NCBI GenBank assembly: GCA_036426205.1
Contig: CM071570.1
Span: 54,984,676 to 55,048,675 of the forward strand
Source: Ascaphus truei
Lineage: Eukaryota; Chordata; Amphibia; Anura; Ascaphidae
Direction of reading: 5' to 3'
Length of the DNA: 64,000 nt
Made by a program: the position numbers and the translations under genes. Under the pieces are notes generated by a model. That model was not told the DNA's origin. It searched no databases and saw nothing but the letters and a program-made list of their open reading frames with translations. This document shows positions 21,201-33,079 of this stretch, piece by piece (the stretch's first letter is position 1; each line of letters begins with the position of its first letter).

Positions 21201-22325
21201 AAGCCCAGAGGGGGACCCGGGCTAGATACTGTTTCGCAGTGATTTCGTTTGAATCTTTTCCCCACCTAATGCAATAGGAGTTATATATGCATTTATGAAG
21301 CCGGACACTGATAAATATGTCCAAAGTGAAGCTATTTAAGAAAATAAGTGATGAATATTACTGGGCTTGGGAATATTGAGTGATTTTCCCTAAGCGCAGA
21401 GATAATGGAAAACACAGGAATTGGAAGGTTTTGTGAAACAGAAAGCAACAATATTGGGATTTTTTTTCATTGTTCTTTTAAGTAATTGCCTTCTTGTGGT
21501 GGTTTTCGTGGTGTCATGTCTGAGTGAGTGGGGCCTCCCTGACAATGTTTGCTAATGATGGACATTTCTGTATTTTTCTTACACAAAACGCTTAATAAAT
21601 GGTGTATGTGTATAAAAAAAAAAAAAAATATATATATATAATAGATAGAGCCAGTCAGCACACTAATACAAAGCATAGGCAGATGCTAGTCCCATAGAGA
21701 TAAACAGCATAGTTACCAGTCCGTGAACTAATAAAGGAGATAGCATACAACAAGGGGTAGTCCAAAAAAGATGTATTCAAAACTGACTGGTAACTATGAT
21801 ATATAATCCCCTTGCCATGCTGAAGAGGAGCATAACATGACATTGCCACCACCATGAGAGTTGGGATGGTGTCAACTGCAGTGTTGAGCTTGAGCCAAAC
21901 GTAATGCTTGGAATTTAGGTCAAAAAGTTCAATTGAGTTTGCGAAATGATAGTAGAAATCTTTAGGTTATAAACCTTCACAGCGCAAAACATTCATATAT
22001 TTTGAAAACACTGGTTTCTTTTTGTTATGAAGGTGTATATCTAGTGAGTTAGTTTTTTACCTACGTAACATATGTTTTCATAGTTCAGTTCCATTCTATG
22101 AAGGGCCGCAGCTTTAAACAGTTGGAAGATATTGAATGCTGAAAACACTGGATGCATTTTCCTTTCAGTTTTATCTGTAAACACAGAATCTTTCAATAGA
22201 GTGAAAATGTATGACAAAATAAAGGGTACAATCTGAGTCTACATACATTAATGACTACGTACATTGTCTGTTTATTTCTAGAATAAGATGTTTGATCACA
22301 AACATTACATTTTTAACTTTTACAG
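21201..22325 (+). other. MACROD2 intron upstream of the exon
   Basis: AT-rich DNA with a poly-A/TA run at about 21613-21642. The final bases form a good 3' splice site: a T-rich tract ending ACTTTTACAG at 22325. Confidence 0.7.
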
Positions 22326-22430
22326 ATGAAAACCCAGAAGAAGAGCAGGAAAAGAAAAACTTGGGTGAAAAAGTGTCGCTTTACAGAGGGGACATCACGT
22401 TGCTGGAAGTAGATGCCATCGTAAATGCTG
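22326..22430 (+). CDS. MACROD2: MACROD2 internal exon (start of macro domain)
   Basis: MACROD2 removes mono-ADP-ribose from proteins using a macro domain that binds ADP-ribose. This 105-bp exon follows a T-rich tract and ACTTTTACAG and ends at the donor G|GTAAGG. It enters with two bases of a split codon, reads 34 codons without a stop and leaves one base of the next codon, so its phase fits the known gene structure. The first ~11 residues are acidic and lysine-rich (ENPEEEQEKKN), a variable linker. The rest, GEKVSLYRGDITLLEVDAIV then NA, matches the beginning of the MACROD2 macro domain closely; MACROD1 differs at several of these positions by my recollection. The exon carries the first strands and the start of the NAAN loop. 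The GGGGVD loop with the catalytic Asp must lie on the next exon, which is not in this window. This is the only host exon I can support. Confidence 0.93.
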
Positions 22431-22751
22431 GTAAGGAACTGTAACTATACTGCTGCTCATTTGGTTTTACCTTTTATATATTTTCTGTATACGGATAATT
22501 TTATTGCATGTAAATGTATCTTGTGACTGAAAATTGTGCAAAGCGGAAGTGGGAAAAATACATTTGACTTTTGTATCAGTGTTTTCCTCCTTTTTGAAGT
22601 TGTGATATATTGATTAACACAGCTTTTATACGTATGTCAGAGTTTAAATCTTCATTCAAAACATTTTCTTATACAAGTATAAACTCTGCATTTAAAAGTT
22701 TTTCACAGATTATGTTCACGGTGTGCTTTCTTTTAAATGTTTTCACATTTA

Positions 22752-22827
22752 GGGGCTTATTCATTAAGCTCCGTTAGTGCTGTGCGATCTGCGCGGAAAT
22801 CCCTATTGACTTAAATGAATAAGCCCC
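22752..22827. mobile_element. 76-bp Harbinger-like MITE
   Basis: Ends are GGGGCTTATTCATTAAG and CTTAAATGAATAAGCCCC, near-perfect inverted repeats flanked by TTA on both sides (22749-22751, 22828-22830). A 3-bp TTA duplication with G-rich ends fits PIF/Harbinger MITEs. Confidence 0.75.
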
Positions 22828-23756
22828 TTAGTCTGTAATTGGTTGATATTGTGATTCATCAGTAGTCATGTAGTACTTTTATTCATAATATGCAGTTGCA
22901 TCCCTTTGAATTTAATGATGCATGATTTTGCTCTGTAAGATATTGCTGTATCTAAAACCTTTTCCCTTTTCTCGTCACAAAACTATTTTATTGTGAACAA
23001 AGAATAGCATTTTTTTTTACTGTTAAGTGGCAGTTAAACTGTTGCATTCTTTCTATTAATTCTTTCTATTAACCCTTCATCAGGTCTTTGTAAGCATTTG
23101 GTTACTATCAAATAATCTTATTTTCTTGAGTTGTGAAAACGAATGATGATTCTAGCACTTAAGTGCTTTAACGCTACCATACTTCAGTTTTACTAGCTGT
23201 GAATAGCTGTTAAGGTGTAGTTTACAGCTTAAAATACTTATTGGGTTTCTGACTTTACCAGTAACTCTAGCTTTAGGTCTGGAAACAGACTCCATCTTAT
23301 TAGCACAAGTGATCATATGGGCAGGTGAACAATCTGGCTCCTACTAAAGGCTTGATTTATTGGAGTCGGCACTTCTTCCTAAGGCCTCTATAGTTTTGTA
23401 TTATTTTGTTATGTTGTCAAAGGTAAATGGTTTGTTATATCAAGCCTAGCACTAAAAATGGGACATTCCAAAAAATGAGAGAAAATGGAAGGTTGATCAA
23501 ATGTAAGGATTTTAGGCTGTAGATTAAGTAAATATACCAAGCCACAAATCTCCTTATGGCCCAGTCACATGGAAATCAAAAGATGGTGTAGTTGGAACCT
23601 GGAAATTGGTGAACCAATTTAATGTCTGTCTTGTTACTCTTCTAGCAGCTGAATTAAAATATTGTGCAAGTGTCTCCTATTGATGACAGGAATGTTTTTG
23701 CTAGTCTCAGTGTAAATGCATTACCATAGTGTAAACGCGAACCATAAATTAGATTG

Positions 23757-23775
23757 CTGCTGCTGCTGCTGCTGT
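23757..23775 (+). repeat. (CTG)6 microsatellite
   Basis: A short run of GCTGCTGCTGCTGCTGCTG within the intron, too short to suggest expansion. Confidence 0.8.
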
Positions 23776-25501
23776 TATAGATGTTTGTATAGATTAGACC
23801 ATAAAGTGTCTTGCGGTTAAACCGCATATTTTCAAAGTGCTCATTTTCTGGAAACCTGGTTTAAGACATAGATTCCAATATACTGTATTTGATGTTTATT
23901 TGATAAAAGTGACCGTTTTCTTTTTGTTTTATTGTTACTTAATTGTTTAAATAAGGCAAATTGGGTGTTTGGTATCCAAAGTGTTTTATTGTGCTCTATG
24001 CATTTTTTGTGCCAAAATGTTTCTATATACTGGAACGTTATATACAGTACTAATATTTTCCACTTTTAACATCCATGTTTGCACACATGCAATGTATTCC
24101 TTCAGTTGGGAATAAAAAAAACAAATGAATAAACGACAAGTCGAATGTGTTTTGGTTACAAGCAAAGAATTATCTATTTTTGTGACTTGGATATAGATCC
24201 TCCATATTTCTTTCCTGCATCCTCCTCGAATTCGCAATTAATCTTCATTGGAAGGAAAATTAGAATTTGTGAGACACTTTCCAAAGACACACCTTTTTGT
24301 TTTACAAACAGGCTGATTTAAAATAAATAAATAAAAATAATTAAATAATAATCGAATAACGTAGGCACGTGAATGCGTTAATGTATTTTATTTAGATCCT
24401 GTTGTGTATATTCTGTATGGTTGAGGTTTTTAGAGATGCTTATTATGCAAATGATTGATTACTACTGTAATTCATCTTTTTATTTTTTAAACCATATTTT
24501 TATTGATATTTTATGAGTCAAATCTAGGGTACAGAAAACAAAAGGAATGAGGGGTAATCGCCATGGTTACAACATGCTTGAGTCGTATCTCTTAGTTTGA
24601 ACTTGTCTGTATTTTTTACAAACTCACTCTGTGGCTGTTTGTAAAGTTACTATCTTGTATTTAACATGTTAATAAACTCAACAATACAGTGTAATGAAGG
24701 AGCAAAACATAGGACAAAAAAAATTATGAAAAAGCGTGAGAAAGATGAAAAAAGAAGAAAAAGAAACGTGTTGTAATAGGAGCTTATTTGTCTTTTTTGT
24801 TTTTTTTTTATACGGTCTGCCTCTTCTACAAATCTCAGAGCCTGGACAAAGTCAGCTTGCAATATGTCACCTTCCTTCTTGCTGAACATCATGTATACTA
24901 TCAGATAGCCATCACATTAGGATCATACAACCCTAAGATGTTTTCATAATTATTGTTAGATATACTAGTCAGCTTTTCCATCAATGACACTTCCCATACT
25001 TGACGGAGGGTCAGAACATTTCTATGCTGCTGCCACTGAACTTTAGAATTCTCTCTAACTGAGCTTCGGGATAATAAACTATAAATCAGAGAAATCATGC
25101 CTTTCCAGACAGATCTGTTCTTACATATGACTTCATTTTTTTTTTAAATGTCTACGTGCGTCTGACATTTTATCATTTGTCAGCAAAAAATGTTAACAGT
25201 ATTGCCATACTTCTGCATAGGATGCAGCATACTTCTTTTATCATGCCAAATGTTATAAAACCAATCCTTTAATCTGAGCAGATCCGTCGGTGTCCAGAAT
25301 GACCACCCCTTTTCTTGCATTCCCGGAAGAAAATTGGGGTTTTTAAATATAGGTGTCATTGCAGATAGATGTGGGCATTTCCTCTTTCACAGCCCATAAA
25401 TCACATATATTTAAAGACGGTTTCACTATGGAATTAATTCCCTCTAATCACCTTCTTCCACTATGGAGCCACAAATATGAATCTGGTGGAAATCCAGAAT
25501 G

Positions 25502-25762
25502 AATAGAAGAATGATAAATTGCTGCACACTATTATAATCAGAAAAAAGGGGATACAACTACGGGTGCTCCTGGTTCAGGATTCTCTGTAACAATCCAGGG
25601 TATAACGAAGGGAAGAAAATCAGGGCTCCACGGATTTGCTCAATAAACTAAAGCATTATGCAATTTCTGCTTTTGAAAAAGACCTGTGTGGCCAAAACAT
25701 TGTCTATTGGCAATAAATTAGTTTATTGAGCAAATCTGTGAAGCCCTGATTTTCTTCCCTTC
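25502..25762 (+). mobile_element. short foldback/hammerhead-like retroelement, 14-bp target duplication
   Basis: GGAAATCCAGAATG flanks the insert (25488-25501, 25763-25776). Order: ~104-bp body, 45-bp arm (25606-25650), 68-bp interior with a hammerhead-like hairpin, and the inverted arm (25719-25763, 43 of 45 matching, both differences transitions). The second arm abuts the target duplication. This is the same plan as 47526-48147. Non-coding. Confidence 0.82.
25674..25702 (+). ncRNA. decayed hammerhead-like motif (variant core)
   Basis: TTTTGAAAAAG, then the hairpin GACC-TGTGT-GGCC, then AAAA and CATTGTC. This aligns base for base with the motif at 47999-48031 (TTTGAAAAAG, GAGC-TTAT-GCTC, GAAA, CGCGTTG) if CpG decay is allowed (CGAAACG to CAAAACA). 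The core CUGAUGA is replaced by UUGAAAA, so self-cleavage is unlikely. Confidence 0.45.
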
Positions 25763-26449
25763 GGAAATCCAGAATGGACATTTTCCTTAATGTCCACCCA
25801 AACCTTAGTTCCTTGAGGAAGGTGCCAATCATCCAACTGTCCCAAACGGGAAGTCACATAGTATTTTTCCAAGACTGGCATGGCTAATCCTCCTTCCTCT
25901 GTACATCTGTGTAGAATATTTTTTTTTTTTTTTTTTTTAGAGATCCTTGGTTTAAGGTTTATCATTTTAATGAAAAAGAATTCCCGCTAAGCTCTAAAAA
26001 ATATATTTTTTTGAACGCCTGAATAATGCAATATTTTCATTAAAGCCAAAAGGATTAAATTTTCAGAATGAAGCAGAATGCCAGTCTGTCAACTATTTCC
26101 TACACTGCTACTGTAGTTTACCTCCACCATACCTGGAAGTGGAGGAAAGAAGCCTAGAAAGGAAGTCAAACTCATCAGAAATGGCAGTTCACCATGTTCA
26201 CAAAAGAAGTTTGAAACTGATTTAAAAATTGCTACAGTTCCCTAATTATTTTTTTAAATGATTTATTTATTTTTCTTTTTTAGTCACTTAGAGCATTGGT
26301 TTGATCACTGAAATATTTTACAACTTTGGGTTCATATTTGTCCTAGAAATGAGTGCTCTATTTTGACAGAATTTTCTCTTCTAATAACAGCTCATAGGAG
26401 ATTTGCTGTTGAGTAGAGTTTTCACAAAATAACAGACATTTCAGAGATA

Positions 26450-26830
26450 TTTCCTTCGTTAAAGCGGCAATCCCGGTTGCTTTCACTTTTTTTTGTTACA
26501 AGAGGAGATCCCCAGGGCCTGAATTAAGCCTTTTTTTAGCTCAAGGGATACCTTCGTGTCCAAAATGTTTATCCGTAAATGTTCACAGTTTCAGTTGTCA
26601 TCCAGGGCAATAAAAATTACAGTTTAAATCTCCCGCGTGATGTGAGCCAATAGGAAGCACCAGCTTCATCTGTTTCTGCATCGTGATGCGGGTATTTAAA
26701 AACAAGGCAGTAACAATGGTACCTTTGACCGGTAATATCTTGAACTGGGATATCCCCAGAACGGAACTGTGCTATTTTGAACTCTGGGGATCCCTGGCTC
26801 CCATCCTGTGAAAAGGGTAGCTGCTTTAAA
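26450..26830. mobile_element. GC-rich foldback MITE, GGGGATCCC family
   Basis: GATCCCCAGGGC (26507) and CTCTGGGGATCCC (26780) mark mirrored ends. The centre has TTTAAATCTCCCGCGTGATG and GCCAATAGGAAGC, shared in wording with 38215-38520, 54225-54440 and 56780-57330. Boundaries are approximate. Confidence 0.45.
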
Positions 26831-27414
26831 CTATGTCAACTGTAAACAGGGATACAAACTTACTCTGCATCGTTTTGTTTTGTTGCACATACTGTATTTT
26901 TTAAGGTAATATGTTCAAGAGCATTCTTTATGATTCTTGAATCACTTAATTAGCTTTTGTTAAGGTTGGCATCTGTAGACTATGAAAGGTGAGGTCCTTT
27001 TTGGACATGTATAATTGAGGAATAAATAACTTTTCTCTTTAGTTAAGGCTTCTTCTGTTTTGCACCACCAAGTTTATATATTTGCCTCAAACGTCACAAA
27101 ATTGGTAAGTGTAGCCTGAAACCCAGAGTCAAAGTTATAAGCCTCAGGAAATAGCTTTCTTCACTGAAGTGGTAGGACACCTCATAGCTATCAATGAACT
27201 ACATTGTAGCAGGGTTCTGTAAATGATTAAGCTACATAATCAGTTTTTGTTTTGCAATGTAATTGTCTGATAATCTTTACACCTGCTCTCTATTTCCATA
27301 ATGCAAGAGAGCAAAGTTAATCAGTCTGTTTGTCACTATGCACTGTAATATGGAAATATACTCTGGTTTTCCTTTTAATATACAGGAATTAAAAGGTTTG
27401 TCAACACTTCAGCT
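26831..27414 (+). other. intron, no feature seen
   Basis: AT-rich, no conserved frame or repeat boundary recognised. Confidence 0.4.
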
Positions 27415-27505
27415 GAATGTGGTGTTAGTCATTCCATCAAGCAATGAATGTGGTGTTAGTCATTCCATCAAGCAATGAATGTGGTGTTAGTCATTCCATC
27501 AAGCA
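27415..27505. repeat. 31-bp minisatellite, three copies
   Basis: GAATGTGGTGTTAGTCATTC plus CATCAAGCAAT repeats at 27415, 27446 and 27477 with no visible difference between copies; the last copy is cut short. Three identical copies suggest very recent expansion or an assembly artefact. Confidence 0.92.
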
Positions 27506-29000
27506 AAGACATAGAAAATACCTGTCTCTTTTAATAACAAATATGATAAGGAGCACATGCAGTATTAGATTGAAATATTATATGTACATATATTGAGTGA
27601 TATATCCCTGATTTAAATAGATTGGATACAGAAAAAAAGTAGTGATTTTGACATGACTTAAATGAAGTATACATATTATAAAGCACCTGTCTCTCAAACA
27701 TATAAAATATGTGGAAAAAAAATGTTTGCCCAGTGTCACCTCTGCAGTGAAATACTGTTTTCTCTTTTCTCATTTGCAATCGTTAAACATATCATTCTAA
27801 GCAAAAATCCAGTGTCTCTTGCGCTTCCCCCCCCCTTTTTTGTGCATGTATTTTCCTTATTCATCCTGATTACACACGTCACTGTGATATACCACAATAT
27901 TTTTTACGACTGGAGGAGTATTGAATCAAGACCATTTTTGCAAGTGTTACATGAACGAATGTTATTATTATATGGCAACTCCAGCAGAGACTGTAGCTAC
28001 GGTACAAGCAGGCTGAAGGACAGAAACATCACCATGCTTGTCGAGCTGATAAACCTCTGGAATCGTGGCCTTTAGGCAGTGACCAGCAATAGGTCCTGTA
28101 TGCAGTGGGAAAATCTCATCATTCCCTGTCAAAGGGGCAACTTAGGTGCAAACCCGCTTTTTCCATGTTTTGCAAAAAAATAAAATTATTTCAAAATATA
28201 AAGTAGCTGCTGCCTAAAAAAAATGTGGACTGAGCAGCTGCTCTGATTTGAAAAAGAAGCATGGACATTGTGTAAAAGTTTGGGAAACACAATGAGTTCA
28301 AATGTAACAAGTTTGGAAATGCAGTGTGTTGCTCTGGGATGTTTTTAGTGCATCAGGACATAAGCCCTATCACAAATGGTTGTATATGATTGCATACATT
28401 TGCAGGCTTATCATTTTGAGACTTCTGGATATCCTCTAAAGCCTTCCGGTTTTATACTGCGTAAGTATCTATCAAATATTCACGTTGCAAGCGCTAAACT
28501 TAAAACCAATTATATTAGCAATTAATGTATGGTGGTAGCAGCCATTATTGGCTTTCTGACTGTTATTGAATACTTAAGTTTTAGGTATAGGAAGGAACTT
28601 AACTAGGATATCTGATCATGTGAGTAGGAGAACAATCCTAGTCAACAACACTCTGAATTTTTGTCTGTGAATGAAAGCCTTGATTTGAGACACTAGTCTT
28701 TCCACATACAGTAGCTCTGTATGTACCTATGTATCCTACCTCTCCTGAGGCTGGTTTGAAATGGGCAGGGTCGTGCTTTATTTTCTTTTTTTTATTGGGA
28801 TATTTTTCTATTTAAGGACTTAGGCTCCGATTTGCTGCATTGCCCCTTATGTACCATTCACATGAAAAGAAAACGTATACATTTGTAACTTGGTGAGCCA
28901 TTTTTATTTCCATGCATACAGATGCAGTCAGATGTATTGTCGCATATTCCTCCAGGAAACCGCAGATGGCAGCTGCCTGACAACTACCTGCTCGCGGATT
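27506..29000 (+). other. intron with one unexplained open frame
   Basis: A 137-codon open frame (27662-28075) has a hydrophobic centre and an Arg/Leu-rich tail. I recognise no domain, and its start lies in AT-rich intron without promoter or splice signals, so I do not call it a gene. The remainder shows no feature. Confidence 0.35.
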
Positions 29001-29466
29001 CCCTGCTTCTGAATGGGACGCCTGCGGTGTTAATCCTACCGGGCTGCACAAGTCTGGAAGAGCTGTGCAGTGAGTGCAGACAGAAGCGGTCACTCTCCCT
29101 GTGCATCTCTTAACAGGCGATCGCAATATTTTTATTTTAATTACATAGTATTGAAGTAGGGTGCTGGTATGGCCTGCTAGTTTAATTCTCCTGTGTCACG
29201 TGACCGGGACATTTAAACTTGCAGCAGATAGCGGCACCCCCTACACGGTCTGTAACTCGGAAAGTAGGGTGTCCGTGAGGATGAAATGTGGTTTCGCTAC
29301 GGAAACTTCAATACTAATGTAATAAAAATAAAATAAAGACATTGCGATCACCTGTTAGAGATGCACAGGGAGAGGGACCGCTTTGGTCTGTTCTCACTGC
29401 GCAGCTCTTCCAGACTGGTGCATCCCGGTAGGATTAACACAGTGGGAGTCCTGTTCAGAAGCAGGG
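29001..29466. mobile_element. foldback MITE with ~127-bp arms
   Basis: 29001-29129 and 29341-29466 are inverted copies sharing CCCTGCTTCTGAA, GTGTTAATCCTACCGGG, GTCTGGAAGAGCTG and GGGAGAGGGACCGC-type words, at ~85% identity by eye. The 211-bp centre has GTCACGTGACCGGGAC. The inner word GCGATCGC and TAAGAG-type wording recur near 56115-56130, pointing to a wider family. No transposase. Confidence 0.75.
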
Positions 29467-31344
29467 ACGCTCGCGGTGTTAATCCTGATGGGAAATTCCC
29501 CCCTGCTCTGCACTTGGCTGTGATCACTCCACATTTAGTCCGTGGTTCACCCGCACATGTACGTGGCAGGGTGGAGATAAAGCTGACTTCAACTGTAGTT
29601 ACTTACTTGGATATATATTTCCAAATATATATATTATATATCCTCTACTGTATTGGTGGCTAGACCAGTGTTATCGTTCGCTTCTTATTGCTGAAATAAA
29701 TCCTACAATAATTAGACTTGCAGCACTTTTTTTCCTCACTGAAAAACACAATCCTTGTAATAAAAGAACACCATTAAAGTCATATATTTAAATATATTTT
29801 GCTTTTATGTTCCACCGATATCGTTTTCTTTTTTTTATCATATTTTTGCTTCCACAGGACATTCTGCATTGGATAAGTGTTGTGATTTAAAATTTAATCA
29901 TAAACCTAAGGAGGCAACAGCAACACCTTTTATAAACACCTTTTAATTTTCAACAGTAATACTCACTGGGGGTGCAGTGTCATTAATGCAGTGTGCTTCC
30001 TATTAGGGAATATACTGACTTAGTAGGCTCAGGACCACCGACAGGAGGCGAGCTAGGACACGACCGGGTCGGGGTAGGATAGGTCTGGATGGTCAGTAAT
30101 ACTTGCCAAGGTCGGTGTTGGAGACTAGCGGATTGTAGGAGGTACTTAGCCGTGGTCTGGATTGGAGAGAGGCGGATCGTCGTGGTACTTTTGCAGAGGT
30201 CAGTTATTCTGGAGCCACAGGGTCTACGCTGGGTAAAGGTATGGCCCGATAGCTTAACTCGTTCCTTTTACAAGGACAACAAGTTCTTTGTCTTTTCTTC
30301 ACTTTATTGGGGAAAGCATAGACACACAAAGGCACTTATAGATGATATTGTTGTGAGAGAGATCGCTTCTCTATAATGAGGGTGCTTGATAGTGGGGAAA
30401 GGTAAAAAAATGGTGATACTTGCCAGGAGGTGAGTAGCGTGAGATGTGCTTGCTCAGCAGCTAAATTAGAAAGGAAGTGTAAAGGAATCTGGGAAACAGG
30501 AATAGTCTCAGGAACAGACCAACTGTGAACAGAGACAAGGGGTTGGAATAGCCCATTCTCAGTTTAGGAGAATATGAGGTTGCTAAGGCAACCAACACTG
30601 ACTAGGGCTGTGTAAGAGCATATGTATCAATAATGTAAGAGCATATGTATCAATAATGTTGCCTTACACATGCAGCTAGCTGCTGGGACAGGGGAAATTA
30701 CAGGGAGCTGAACTAGGGAGACATAAATCCTATGAGCTGCAAAATGACACAGGAAATTAGACAATCCTGTTCCAGGACATCAGTATTGGAGAGGTGCGGA
30801 TATTCATACGTAGCTGTTGTCAGGAGAACAGAAAAGCGGAGTCCGGAAGAGTAGCCAAGGTAAGGAACAAGGAGCAAAACAAGACTGTGGAGGCAAGACA
30901 GCAGTGAACACTTCTTCGCTAGCAGGAAGGTTTATGCTCAGCCACTTGCCAGTGTGGCAGCTGAGCATATAAAGGAAGACTGTCCAATGAGGTTGGAGCA
31001 TATTCAGGAGTATGCCTCGCTGTGGTTGACTGGAGAGATAGCACAGGTGTATACACAGGCAGAGGAATCGGCAACAGGTGTAGTAAAGGCAGAGGAGCAA
31101 GAAAGGTTCTGCGCATGTGTGCGAGTGCTGCGCATAGCGTGTGCGCGCTGCGTGGCGGTAGCGTCACCGCGCAAACGTAGCCTTGAGGCAAGGACGGCAT
31201 TGAGTGCAGAGTATGGTCCGCGCGATCCCCAAGATGGGATGCTGGTATTTGCCGGCAGGCAAAATGTGCTGCAGGAGAAGCGGAACACCCGATCGCGGGT
31301 TGGGGTAAGCGAGGAGCGCACCGAGGATCACGTATCCTTACACA
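29467..31344. other. unclassified, partly repeat-like
   Basis: 30000-30400 and 30780-31340 are GC-richer than the surrounding intron and read like fragments of interspersed repeats (phrases such as AGGACCACCGACAGGAGGCG), but no termini or protein motifs were found. TAAGAGCATATGTATCAATA is duplicated in tandem at about 30614-30660. Confidence 0.3.
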
Positions 31345-31530
31345 AGTATGTCCTGGGCACAGAGTTATGATGACAACTACATGGTTTCAAATACATAGTT
31401 ACGTTAAATGAACATGGTTATACATTATATACAAGATATTGCATGCACAGTTAAAGATAATATATATTATAGGTGTATGTAACAGTTCCAGACCAGATTC
31501 AAATGTGAGACAGCTTTAGTTTTGTGAAAG
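31345..31530 (-). mobile_element. 3'-end fragment of the LINE found at 54459-55822
   Basis: Shares AGTATGTCCTG, the exact word GCATGCACAGTTAAAGATAA and the following CAGACCA context with 54519-54670, in the same orientation. Only the 3' UTR is present. Confidence 0.7.
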
Positions 31531-33079
31531 AAGAGGACTCCTATTCAGGTCATCGGAGGAGCTGTCGCGTACAAGTTGACTTCAGCACTGCACTTTTCCT
31601 GATGCCTTTCATTTCACATAATGCCTGATTTACAGCTTCACGTCTCCTAGTTTCCTTTTGCCTGGCAGTACTATCTGACTCGCTTTGGTACATTTTAATT
31701 TTACCTGGCGTCTCATCTCTTTGTCATTCTTAAAATGAAACTTCAGGGCAGAAGTATTTATTTTACTTATTGTAAATGTGAACAGAATACATTATGTTTG
31801 AATTAGTCCTAAATTAATGTGTGAGTATAGACATGTTGACTGGGCTAGCATCACCTCCCCATATAAACAGCTTGTTAACGTGCAATCAGTCAGCGAAGTT
31901 GCCATGAACTTGGCTCTTAATGAACAGGTGGGGAAAGGATGAATTCTAATCTGAAACAGATCTGACAGCCTATCAGGCAATTTCACTGATCGCTAATCCA
32001 TTTCATTTGGCAGCTTAATTTATCACAGAGTTAGGATTTTCATCTTGTATCTTTCGAGGTGGAAATTAATTCAGGAGCGTGTCCAATAATACTGGATTGT
32101 GCAGGCCTGCTTGTCTATAATAAAGGCATTTTTTTTTTTAAACTCATGCAAATGCATAATAGTATGCAGAGATGCTGGAAGAGGAATATCTCGTTGACGC
32201 TTGTCTTTTCTTTTACCTATTGGAGGGGCAATAAAAGAATTGTGGAGTTATTCATAAGTATTGGTGAGGTTCTTGCACTGAAGACATACTTGCTAAGCGG
32301 TACAGTGCCATAAGACACTAGTGTAAATTATCTTACAGAATAGCACCACTACGTAAATCTGGCCCATACTTGTCACTCGTGTTTCTGCAGCAAAACGTGG
32401 CTCTATGGTTGAAAAGCAGGTTCTTTTATTAAAGAATAGATATTTTTCCTTTTATGTATGATGATCAACTTAATAAACGAGAAGCACAATTTTATTACCG
32501 AAACTTCTGTGCCATTGTGCTTCTACATGGGCTTATCATCCTGGTGCAGAGGAATATTAATATTTTCTTCCCCTTTGCTACTTTATAACATTGTCTGTCT
32601 GAGCTGCAATAAAATGTCTTGCATCATTGTGAAATCCTTAAGGATTTCTCTCTCAACAACTTTTACAAATAGCAGAGAAGCTTTTGTAAAGGTGATTGCT
32701 TTTGTTTTATTGTGGGTCCACTGTTTATTAATTTCTACCCGTCAGAGTGCAAGTTAGAAGAAGAAAACCATATTGCTTTGGAGCAGCTGAGGAAATAAAT
32801 CTTGTGGATGCAGACCATTTTAAATTCTGCAATACTCAAAGGTTGTTTAAAATAAAAAAAATGGTTCAACTTTTTGGAATATTGTACTTTTTTTTAAAAT
32901 TATTATTCCAGATCCCCAACAGGCATACTGAGACTTAAGAACTCTGGGGAAATAATAACTACCTTTGGAGTGCCACAGGTAGGGAGCCAAAAGTAGAAAA
33001 ATAATGTACTGGGGAGACTGCCTCCAGCAGAGCATAAGGGACAAGAAGTGTTCTAGCAGGAGATTAGAGCGCAGATGCA
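31531..33079 (+). other. intron; contains a candidate conserved non-coding segment
   Basis: About 31830-32040 is complex, non-repetitive sequence with words such as AATTTCACTGATCGCTAATC and CAGATCTGACAGCC, unlike the surrounding repeat-rich DNA. Conservation cannot be judged from one genome. Nothing else is seen. Confidence 0.25.

Larger units (their letters stand above)
22431..24479 (+). other. MACROD2 intron, mostly unique AT-rich DNA
   Basis: Begins with the donor GTAAGG. Apart from a 76-bp MITE at 22752 and a short CTG run at 23757-23775, I see no further exon, RNA gene or repeat boundary. Confidence 0.6.
24480..25985 (-). pseudogene. L1/Tx1-like LINE, 3' part
   Basis: On the minus strand at about 25790-25920 the translation contains CTEEGGLAMPVLEKYYVTSR. 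It matches the GGLxxPxLxxYYxAxQL block in the C-terminal part of L1/Tx1-clade ORF2. The left end (24485-24515) looks like a LINE 3' tail read in reverse. Frames are broken and a poly-T run lies at 25918-25938. A 261-bp foldback element is inserted at 25502-25762; GGAAATCCAGAATG of the LINE is duplicated on both sides of it. Confidence 0.65.

Noticed and set aside
27385..27415. AG-ended acceptor-like site (ATATACAG) before the 31-bp repeats as a possible exon
   Set aside because: The following frame has no recognisable protein and runs into a minisatellite.
27662..28075. 137-codon open frame
   Set aside because: No recognised domain, no promoter or splice context, AT-rich intron.
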